This document shows positions 37,925 to 46,251 of a stretch of DNA of 64,000 bases, piece after piece (within the stretch, counting starts at the first letter, position 1; every line of letters starts with the position of its first letter). The stretch is taken from NCBI GenBank assembly GCA_938743325.2, contig OW568863.1, positions 1,240,001-1,304,000 on the forward strand, in the 5' to 3' direction. Under the pieces are notes generated by a model. The model saw only the letters and a list, made by a program, of their open reading frames with translations, did not search any database and was not told the DNA's origin. Made by a program: the position numbers and the translations under genes. The stretch is from Pycnococcus provasolii (taxonomy: Eukaryota; Chlorophyta; Pseudoscourfieldiophyceae; Pseudoscourfieldiales; Pycnococcaceae).

Positions 37925-39937
37925 CTATTCGTACACGTCCACGCGCGCGCTGCACCAACCTTCGCAGCGCGATGCGAGAACTCGTAGCGCACGCAACGGT
38001 TGCTCTCCCGCGAGTGCTACCAAACTAGGCGCTCCACCGCTATCCCGAGATGCGGGGCCGACGAACTCGAGGCGATGTGCATTCGACACGCCGCCCACGA
38101 AGCGTTTGAAGGCGCAGTCTGTGGCACCCGCGCGAATGTTGCCGGATTGCACGAGAACCTCGAAGGATGCCAGCCTTTGATCTCGGCGGCTATCGGCTCG
38201 ACCGTACACAGCCAGATGGCTCAATTTGCGCGGTGGATCGAAACGCAGCTCGATCCATGGCGGACTTTGCGTATTTCCCGGCGACGTAGCTGCGCACCAA
38301 GCGGACGACGTCTGCGCCGCACTCACGCCGTGCGTCTTTGTGGCTGTGCAGTCACGATGCACGGACGAAGCGACGACGCTCACGCCAGGTGCACCAGATG
38401 CGAGCAGACCCGTGTTGGGCGAAGGTATCTGAATACCCGCCAGCAGCTTCGTGGGGCAGATGCGAAGAACGTCCTCGTCCGACTTGCTCTCAGCGGTAAC
38501 GGAAGGCTCGTCGCCAGAGAGCCGTGCCCCAAGACGAGGCAGTGGAAGTTTTGTGCGGTGCTGTGGAGAGCCGCCATCCGCAGGATGCACCCTCACGTCG
38601 TGATCGAGGACAAAAAAGCGTGCGGCTATGCCATTCGTAGATGACATGGCTGCGGATGCATCGAGCGCTTCGTGCGAGTACACGGCGACAAGTCCATTGT
38701 CCCTCCATGCGGCAATCGTCGGGTAGTGCGCGCGTGTTCCATCAGCACCGCGAAAGCCGTAGAGCTGGTAAACGAGCTGCCAGTCGTCGCCGCTGCCGAC
38801 ATCCGCCCCACAGCTCGTTGCAATCCCTACGCGCTCGCGCCTGCGCCGATCAGAACCGCGCGCGCTTGGCTTAGCATGCAGATTAGCGACGAGAGCGTGG
38901 CACCCGTAATGTTCGCCACCTAATGCTAGCACGTGCAACTTCGAATCCGGATTGGGCAACCAGTCAAGGCGCTGGGCAGGCTGCTGCCACGTCATCCCCG
39001 CGTCGAAGCTCTTGGAAAGATATGCCACCCCGGCGCGCGTTCGGTGGATCACCGCGAGTGTACTCTGCGTTGACGTCGCCGCACCTTCAATCAGCCAGCC
39101 AACTCCCGCCGGTGCACGCATCGACGACGGCGACTCGTACCACGTGTTCCCGCCATCGTCGCTAAGCATCGCCCCTGCGACCGAGTCGCCTGAATGCTGG
39201 TGCGCGTCACGCGAGCATCCAGCGGCGGCGCTCGCGGCGCTGTGGCCTCGTGGTCTCTCTCTCCACATGGGCAGAACAAGGCGATGCGTGCCCTGCGCTG
39301 TCGTGACAATTTCGGGTGGGTTGGCGATGACGGCCGGCCAGCCACCCCCCTGATCAAGCACGAGCGTTGGTGTGGACCACACTTCGCCTTCTTCGCTGCT
39401 ACTCACGTAGATGCTCCCTCCTGGGTTCCACCGCATCGGCGGGCCGTCTCGAAAGCACGTCGTGGACTGCACCCAGAAGAGCAAGAGTTTGTTGAGATTG
39501 TCGACGACGTACAGAACAGGCGCCCAGCTTGCGCCTTGTGCGGTTTGAGCACGAGGAGCAAGACGTGGCGCGGACCACGCGCCTCCTTCGTCACGTGCGT
39601 GTGCGATGACGACTCTCATGTCGTTCGTCCCTTCTCTGTAGTGCGCCATTTGCCACGCAACGAAAACGTTTCGTTTGAAGCACGCGACCGTGGCCATGTG
39701 CGCGTACTTGTGCGTTGCGTTTGCGGCCCAGACTTTGTCCGTGGCTGGCGGCGGCAAGCACATCCGCCCGGAAGTTGATGATAAGGCGGCGGCGGAGGAG
39801 GCTGGGTTGAGTGTACGGCGCGCCTTGCACCACTGCGTGTCTTCTTCCGCCAGCGCATCAACAACATGTGCAAGGATGACGAATAACGAAGCCGCAGCGT
39901 GAAGAAGTTCACTGCGAAGCCACTTGTTCCCTGTCAT
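37925..39937 (-). CDS. Sialidase-like secreted protein with discoidin-type C-terminal domain
   Basis: 670 residues. Signal peptide about 1-30 (SLFVILAHVVDALA). Residues 90-480 resemble a six-blade BNR/sialidase propeller with Asp-box motifs SDDGGNTW and SFDAGMTW (S-x-D-x-G-x-T-W) and a degenerate SSEEGEVW. Residues about 525-670 resemble a coagulation-factor 5/8 (discoidin) carbohydrate-binding fold (SPPWIELRFDPPRKLSHLAVYGR). I infer a glycan-binding or glycosidase exported protein. The catalytic Arg triad and Tyr/Glu pair of true sialidases cannot be placed with certainty, so activity is open. ATG 39937 is immediately before the signal sequence. Confidence 0.78.
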   Translation of the reverse strand: MTGNKWLRSELLHAAASLFVILAHVVDALAEEDTQWCKARRTLNPASSAAALSSTSGRMCLPPPATDKVWAANATHKYAHMATVACFKRNVFVAWQMAHYREGTNDMRVVIAHARDEGGAWSAPRLAPRAQTAQGASWAPVLYVVDNLNKLLLFWVQSTTCFRDGPPMRWNPGGSIYVSSSEEGEVWSTPTLVLDQGGGWPAVIANPPEIVTTAQGTHRLVLPMWRERPRGHSAASAAAGCSRDAHQHSGDSVAGAMLSDDGGNTWYESPSSMRAPAGVGWLIEGAATSTQSTLAVIHRTRAGVAYLSKSFDAGMTWQQPAQRLDWLPNPDSKLHVLALGGEHYGCHALVANLHAKPSARGSDRRRRERVGIATSCGADVGSGDDWQLVYQLYGFRGADGTRAHYPTIAAWRDNGLVAVYSHEALDASAAMSSTNGIAARFFVLDHDVRVHPADGGSPQHRTKLPLPRLGARLSGDEPSVTAESKSDEDVLRICPTKLLAGIQIPSPNTGLLASGAPGVSVVASSVHRDCTATKTHGVSAAQTSSAWCAATSPGNTQSPPWIELRFDPPRKLSHLAVYGRADSRRDQRLASFEVLVQSGNIRAGATDCAFKRFVGGVSNAHRLEFVGPASRDSGGAPSLVALAGEQPLRALRVLASRCEGWCSARVDVYE

Positions 39938-40305
39938 CGTGCAACAAGGTTGTGACGGTGAACCGCCAACGACTGCGCTGGTGATCGACAGACTACAGGT
40001 TACGTTCTTGGGGGAGGGCTATCATAGTGCCAGCGTCACAGAACCACTTGCGAGATTCGTGCGAACTCGGAATGTTATATTTTTATTGCCCCGGAGGGGA
40101 TTCCCAAACCCTGGCGGGCGCGCAGGCGGCGGGAGGTCATTCCTTGCTCCCCTCCGTAGCCGCGTCTGTGGCGTCGTCGTGTGACGATCGTCTCAGCGTG
40201 GCAACGTTTTTCTCGTTCTTTCTCCACGCCTGTAGCGTGGTGATACGTCTCGTTCCCATCGTTTTGGGGAGCTCGGAATCCGTGTGCTTTGCAGCACGTG
40301 TAAGC
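39938..40305. other. Intergenic region, no gene seen
   Basis: 368 bp, presumed promoter of the sialidase-like gene, ending at the stop of the 40306 gene. GC-rich, with CCCCGGAGGGGATTCCCAAA near 40090, a form related to the promoter motif. Confidence 0.4.
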
Positions 40306-40872
40306 TCATACCCTACACATTCCCGTCGCGGCGTCGAGAGTCATCATGAGATATACTTCTTCTCCGTGCAGCTTACACACGTCTACGCCTTTGAACCTCG
40401 TGTCAGGAGGCAGAGGGTATTTTGCTGAAAACAGCACCAAGACGAGGAGCTTGCGCCAGAAGCACTCGATGATCTCGTCGATGGTCGCGGAGTCCGTGTC
40501 CAGGATGGTTCCGTCGCTCTCCTCGAACTCGACACCGTCGTCCTTAGTACGGAGCAGCTTCAGCGCCGAAGTCGGAGCTAGCACTGACATCGTTGATGCT
40601 GGCACGACGACCGTGGCTGATACCGCCGGGTCCTGCTGCAAGAGCCGCACCACGGCGCTGATCTGATTTGGTGGTGGACGCGCAAAGTTGACCTCGCGTC
40701 GCCACGTTGTTGTGAAAGCTCCCACGCCCTCCCACCTGAGCATAGAAAGAAGCAAGAAGAACGCGCACTCCGCCGCTCTACCGCCTCCTTGGTAGCTGGT
40801 GCGTAGCGCAAGCTTCAACTCCATTGCTTCTTTGGTTCCAATTTCTGATAGAGATCGGACCAGAGCGACCAT
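40306..40872 (-). CDS. Hypothetical protein next to the tandem array
   Basis: 188 residues from ATG 40872. The frame is open to 41148, but that part overlaps the divergent promoter and array sequence, so a 40872 start (MVALVRSLSEIGTKEAMELK) is preferred. Visible: AECAFFLLLSMLRWEGVGAF, a Pro turn (ARPPPNQISAVVRLLQQD), and EIIECFWRKLLVLVLFSAKYPLP. No signal peptide or known domain. It faces the first TSP1 copy across a C-homopolymer promoter (40889-40906). The uninterrupted coding-like sequence and codon use support a real gene. Confidence 0.55.
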   Translation of the reverse strand: MVALVRSLSEIGTKEAMELKLALRTSYQGGGRAAECAFFLLLSMLRWEGVGAFTTTWRREVNFARPPPNQISAVVRLLQQDPAVSATVVVPASTMSVLAPTSALKLLRTKDDGVEFEESDGTILDTDSATIDEIIECFWRKLLVLVLFSAKYPLPPDTRFKGVDVCKLHGEEVYLMMTLDAATGMCRV

Positions 40873-41105
40873 GACGCGACCGCCGACCGGGACCCCCCCC
40901 CCCCCCTCCGAAGAAGAGGAATGACCACCTTCCGGGAAAGATTCTACGGCGGATCCCCATCCAGTTTTTTTCCTCTCTCTCCTCTTTGGGATGAGTTTTG
41001 CTCGTACACTCATCATCACAAGAACTGTTCTCTTCGGACGCGAACGGCTTCCCTCCCTTCCCCTCCCACCGTTCCTTGCTTTTGAACGTTTCACAAACAA
41101 GATCC

Positions 41106-41794
41106 ATGGCGGTGCCTTCTTCCCTGCTGCCATGGTGCCTTGTAGCACTCCTGCTGCTAGCTTCTCTTCAGTGCCATGGAGCTTCAGCTCAAGAAGATAA
41201 TACCAACAACTCTACCGGTACGGGCGAGGATGTGGCGCTCGGAGACGTATTCGATGTCACGCTGCCGCCGCCCACTGGTTCGATGATCGACTACGCCGCG
41301 GCACCTGAACCTAGCGACGACGAGTACGAGGAATATGCACTCGGAGAAATGGGCAAATATGATGAGGACTACAAAGACTACAACGACGGACCGGTGCTCG
41401 AGCTCGCGGCGGAGCGAGCTCCCTTAAATGGTCGTTAAATGAGATCCAATCATTTTTGGATCCGGCAGACTCACGAGTGTCGATCGCGGGCTGATCCTTG
41501 GAAGAGGAGGAGGAGGAGGAGGTGGTAGCGGAGGCGGAGGCGGCGGAGGAGGCGGCGGAGGCGGCGGAGGCGGTGGCGGAAGCGGAGGCGGCGGAGGTGG
41601 AGGGTCACGGCGCGAGAAGAGGCGCGAGAAGAAGAGGCGTGCTCAGCAGCAGCAATAACTCATCGAGGAGAGGGTGCTGCCCGCCGACAACAACAACAAC
41701 TACAACGGTGGAAATAACGACCTGCGAAATGCGATCGACGATATCACTTCTTCGAACAATGAATATGGTAATGATGAAGATTGTGACGCTGAAT

Positions 41795-41829
<35 letters not shown>

Positions 41830-42267
41830 CGAAATCGCTTCAACGACTACGGACCTGATTGTGGCGACTACGGCAATCGTGGGGGCAATAATCGCCGATA
41901 CTACGGCAACGGCGGCGGCTACGGCAACAACCGCTTTGGATGCCAAACATCGACCACAAACATCGTCACGCAACAAGCGCCAGCACCTCCGGAGCCATCG
42001 TCGAATCCTCCTGCCGTGATCAACGCCGCAATCAAGGATGCTGCACCGTCGACGACGACCGTCCAGCCAGCCAGCCAGCCAGCCTCCTTTGTTAGTGCTT
42101 CTGCCTGTGCCTACAGCCCATGGGGAGCTTGGGGTACCTGCAGCGGCGCGCCTGGCAGTGAGGGGATTCGCTACCGTTCCCGCACAGTGACAAGCGGGAC
42201 GGGATGCACGGAGAGCCTCGCTCAAGGTCAGCGATGCCTCACAGGCGGGACGTCGCGCCGCTTGTGA
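41106..42267 (+). pseudogene. TSP1-gene copy 1 (disrupted)
   Basis: Same start and signal peptide as the copy at 44960 (MAVPSSLLPWCLVALLLLAS). The reading frame stops after 110 codons (stop 41436-41438), just inside 44 bp of unrelated filler (41417-41460). Beyond the filler the Gly-rich, Arg-rich and TSP1 parts continue in another frame, and a TAA (CAGCAATAACTC, about 41650) interrupts the Gln run. If made, the product would be a short secreted acidic protein without the TSP1 domain. The filler itself contains a hairpin, GATCCAATCATTTTTGGATC (41444-41463). Confidence 0.75.
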
Positions 42268-42449
42268 CGATGAACTACTCGCGGGCGGGACGATTTTCTT
42301 TTGTTTACTTTTCATTTTGGAGATTTGGTTTTTCAACTGGTGTTGTGTGACAAATTTTGTTGTTGTGTTTATCACTGTTGTTGATTCTTCGTTCGTCCCC
42401 TCCCTCCCTCCCTCCCTCGATTCATCTATCTTCTTCTTCATTCACGAAT

Positions 42450-42786
42450 TCACCCCGTATTTCCCATCGCAATCGCAATCGCCTTCATGGTGATGATGAG
42501 CGCATCCTCCACGATGATCTGGTACTGCGCGCGACGATCCGCAACCTCCGCCGTCGCCATCGTTGGACTCGACAGCAAGCACATCGCCGCAAGGTCTGCA
42601 TCCGCCTCGAACGTGTTAGCCTCGCTCGGCCAGACATTGTCGTCCACGATCGCGCGGAGCTCCTTCAGCAGATGAGCTTGCATGACATTCAACGGCGTCA
42701 CGTACGGAAGGCGCAGCTCGAGCTTGCGTAGCAGATTGAGCTTGAGCTGGTGGCTTGCAGAGCAGTGAAATTCCGAGGTGTTCACC
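42450..42786 (-). pseudogene. Duplicated 3' end of PEP carboxylase, copy 1
   Basis: About 111 codons identical except a few bases to the end of the full PEPC gene, including the final GNTG. It begins in the middle of the PEPC reading frame (after TTCACC) and lacks any PEPC start, so it cannot make an enzyme alone. It differs from the intact gene at, for example, an A/G position in CTCGACAGC(A/G)AGC (about 42579). Confidence 0.85.
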
Positions 42787-43029
42787 CCCCCTCTAGAGGA
42801 ATGATCACCACCAAATGAAAAGGATTCTACGATGGATCCCCCCGGAGGGGAAATCCTCCCAGATAGGTGTCCACCTAAGATTATGGTAGTTAGCCCCGCT
42901 TGTTTAGCTTGTTTCTTTGAGCCGTAAACTCATCACCACAAGAACTACTATGAGTAATCTTACGCGAACGGCTTCCCTCCCTTCCCCTCCCACCGTTCCT
43001 TGCTTTTGAACGTTTCACAAACAAGATCC

Positions 43030-43713
43030 ATGGCGGTGCCTTCTTCCCTGCTGCCATGGTGCCTTGTAGCACTCCTGCTGCTAGCTTCTCTTCAGTGCCA
43101 TGGAGCTTCAGCTCAAGAAGATAATACCAACAACTCTACCGGTACGGGCGAGGATGTGGCGCTCGGAGACGTATTCGATGTCACGCTGCCGCCGCCCACT
43201 GGTTCGATGATCGACTACGCCGCGGCACCTGAACCTAGCGACGACGAGTACGAGGAATATGCACTCGGAGAAATGGGCAAATATGATGAGGACTTCAAAG
43301 ACTACAACGACGGACCGGTGCTCGAGCTCGCGGCGGAGCGTGGAATGAGAGGCGCTCTCCAGACGGGTTAGGGTTAGGCAGACTCACGAGTGTCGATCGC
43401 GGGTTGACCCTTGGAAGAGGAGGAGGAGGAGGAGGTGGTAGCGGAGGCGGAGGCGGCGGAGGAGGCGGCGGCGGCGGAGGCGGCGGAGGCGGTGGCGGAA
43501 GCGGAGGCGGCGGAGGAGGAGGGTCACGGCGCGAGAAGAGGCGCGAGAAGAAGAGGCGTGCTCAGCAGCAGCAATAACTCATCGAGGAGAGGGTGCTGCC
43601 CGCCGACAACAACAACAACTACAACGGTGGAAATAACGACCTGCGAAATGCGATCGACGATATCACTTCTTCGAACAATGAATATGGTAATGATGAAGAT
43701 TGTGACGCTGAAT

Positions 43714-43745
<32 letters not shown>

Positions 43746-44183
43746 CGAAATCGCTTCAACGACTACGGACCTGATTGTGGCGACTACGGCAATCGTGGGG
43801 GCAATAATCGCCGATACTACGGCGACGGCGGCGGCTACGGCAACAACCGCTTTGGATGCCAAACATCGACCACAAACATCGTCACGCAACAAGCGCCAGC
43901 ACCTCCGGAGCCATCGTCGAATCCTCCTGCCGTGATCAACGCCGCAATCAAGGATGCTGCACCGTCGACGACGACCGTCCAGCCAGCCAGCCAGCCAGCC
44001 TCCTTTGTTAGTGCTTCTGCCTGTGCCTACAGCCCATGGGGAGCTTGGGGTACCTGCAGCGGCGCGCCTGGCAGTGAGGGGATTCGCTACCGTTCCCGCA
44101 CAGTGACAAGCGGGACGGGATGCACGGAGAGCCTCGCTCAAGGTCAGCGATGCCTCACAGGCGGGACGTCGCGCCGCTTGTGA
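43030..44183 (+). pseudogene. TSP1-gene copy 2 (disrupted, telomere repeats inside)
   Basis: Signal peptide and acidic part as in the intact copy. The frame stops at 113 codons (stop 43369-43371) within filler 43346-43377, which includes TTAGGGTTAGGC (telomere-like). After the filler the rest is in another frame, and the shared TAA in the Gln run (about 43573) is present as in copy 1. A stable transcript is possible, but the TSP1 part is not in frame with the signal peptide. Confidence 0.75.
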
Positions 44184-44365
44184 CGATGAACTACTCGCGG
44201 GCGGGACGATTTTCTTTTGTTTACTTTTCATTTTGGAGATTTGGTTTTTCAACTGGTGTTGTGTGACAAATTTTGTTGTTGTGTTTATCACTGTTGTTGA
44301 TTCTTCGTTCGTCCCCTCCCTCCCTCCCTCCCTCGATTCATCTATCTTCTTCTTCATTCACGAAT

Positions 44366-44702
44366 TCACCCCGTATTTCCCATCGCAATCGCAATCGCCT
44401 TCATGGTGATGATGAGCGCATCCTCCACGATGATCTGGTACTGCGCGCGACGATCCGCAACCTCCGCCGTCGCCATCGTTGGACTCGACAGCGAGCACAT
44501 CGCCGCAAGGTCTGCATCCGCCTCGAACGTGTTAGCCTCGCTCGGCCAGACATTGTCGTCCACGATCGCGCGGAGCCCCTTCAGCAGATGAGCTTGCATG
44601 ACATTCAACGGCGTCACGTACGGAAGGCGCAGCTCGAGCTTGCGTAGCAGATTGAGCTTGAGCTGGTGGCTTGCTGAGCAGTGAAATTCCGAGGTGTTCA
44701 CC
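44366..44702 (-). pseudogene. Duplicated 3' end of PEP carboxylase, copy 2
   Basis: As copy 1, about 111 codons ending GNTG. It differs from the intact gene at a T-to-C change (CGGAGC(C/T)CCTT, about 44577) that replaces Glu by Gly in the reversed frame (HLLKGL instead of HLLKEL). Confidence 0.85.
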
Positions 44703-44959
44703 CCCCCTCTAGAGGAATGATCACCTCAGAAAAGGATTCTACGATGGATCCCCCCGGAGGAAAATCCTCCCAGATAGGTACAGTATCCACCCTTAAGAGT
44801 TAAGATTATGGTAAAGTAGTTAGCCCCTCTTGTTTAGCTTGTTTTTTTGAGCCGTACACTAACCAAAACAAGAACTACTATGAGTAATCTTACGCGAACG
44901 GCTTCCCTCCCTTCCCCTCCCACCGTTCCTTGCTTTTGAACGTTTCACAAACAAGATCC

Positions 44960-45569
44960 ATGGCGGTGCCTTCTTCCCTGCTGCCATGGTGCCTTGTAGC
45001 ACTCCTGCTGCTAGCTTCTCTTCAGTGCCATGGAGCTTCAGCTCAAGAAGATAATACCAACAACTCTACCGGTACGGGCGAGGATGTGGCGCTCGGAGAC
45101 GTATTCGATGTCACGCTGCCGCCGCCCACTGGTTCGATGATCGACTACGCCGCGGCACCTGAACCTAGCGACGACGAGTACGAGGAATATGCACTCGGAG
45201 AAATGGGCAAATATGATGAGGACTTCAAAGACTACAACGACGGACCGGTGCTCGAGCTCGCGGCGGAGCGTGGAAGGTCGTCCGGCAGACTCACGAGTGT
45301 CGATCGCGGGCTGATCCTTGGAAGAGGAGGAGGAGGAGGAGGTGGTAGCGGAGGCGGAGGCGGCGGCGGAAGCGGAGGCGGCGGAGGAGGAGGGTCACGG
45401 CGCGAGAAGAGGCGTGCTCAGCAGCAGCAACAACCCATCGAGGAGAGGGTGCTGCCCGCCGACAACAACAACAACTACAACGGTGGAAATAACGACCTGC
45501 GAAATGCGATCGACGATATCACTTCTTCGAACAATGAATATGGTAATGATGAAGATTGTGACGCTGAAT

Positions 45570-45604
<35 letters not shown>

Positions 45605-46045
45605 CGAAATCGCTTCCGCAACGACTACGGACCTGATTGTGGCGACTACGGCAATCGTGGGGGCAATAATCGTCGATACTACGGCGACGGCGGCGGCTAC
45701 GGCAACAACCGCTTTGGATGCCAAACATCGACCACAAACATCGTCACGCAACAAGCGCCAGCACCTCCGGAGCCATCATCGAATCCTCCTGCCGTGATCA
45801 ACGCCGCAATCAAGGATGCTGCACCGTCGACGACGACCGTCCAGCCAGCCAGCCAGCCAGCCAGCTTTGTTAGTGCTTCTGCCTGTGCCTACAGCCCATG
45901 GGGAGCTTGGGGTACCTGCAGCGGCGCGCCTGGCAGCGAGGGAATTCGCTACCGTTCCCGGACAGTGACAAGCGGGACGGGATGCACGGAGAGCCTCGCT
46001 CAAGGTCAGCGATGCCTCACAGGTGGGACGTCGCGCCGCTTGTGA
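44960..46045 (+). CDS. Secreted Gly/Arg-rich protein with C-terminal TSP1 domain (intact copy)
   Basis: 361 residues. Signal peptide 1-29 (SSLLPWCLVALLLLASLQC). Residues 30-112 are acidic (PSDDEYEEYALGEM, YDEDFKDYNDG). About 125-155 is a Gly-rich stretch and about 205-216 an Arg run (GC-coded, 12 Arg) next to CDAECRR. The C-terminal 54 residues are a thrombospondin type 1 module: CAYSPWGAWGTCSG, RYRSRTVTSGTGC and QGQRCLTGG, with the WxxW and Cys spacing expected. TSP1 modules act in cell-surface and extracellular adhesion. The start ATG at 44960 follows a TTG-started extension that is not conserved in sequence context. Convergent to PEPC. Confidence 0.85.
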
Positions 46046-46174
46046 AGATGAACTACTCGCGGGCGGGACGGTTTTATTTTGTTTACTTTTCATTTTGGAG
46101 TTTTGGTTTTTCAACTGGTGTTGTGTGACAAATTTTGTTGTTGTGTTTATCACTGTTGTTGATTCTTCGTTCGT

Positions 46175-46220
46175 CCCCTCCCTCCCTCCCTCCCTCCCTC
46201 CCTCCCTCCCTCCCTCCCTC
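46175..46220 (+). repeat. CCCT microsatellite, 11 units
   Basis: (CCCT) of 11 units between the convergent TSP1 and PEPC stops. The two older copies (about 42400-42418 and 44316-44334) have 5 units, so this locus has recently changed length. Confidence 0.8.
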
Positions 46221-46251
46221 GATTCATCTATCTTCTTCTTCATTCACGAAT

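Noticed and set aside
41417-43377. Filler in TSP1 copies 1 and 2 as introns
   Set aside because: Filler boundaries lack GT-AG, are too short, and the two fillers are unrelated; the later shared TAA would still break the frame.
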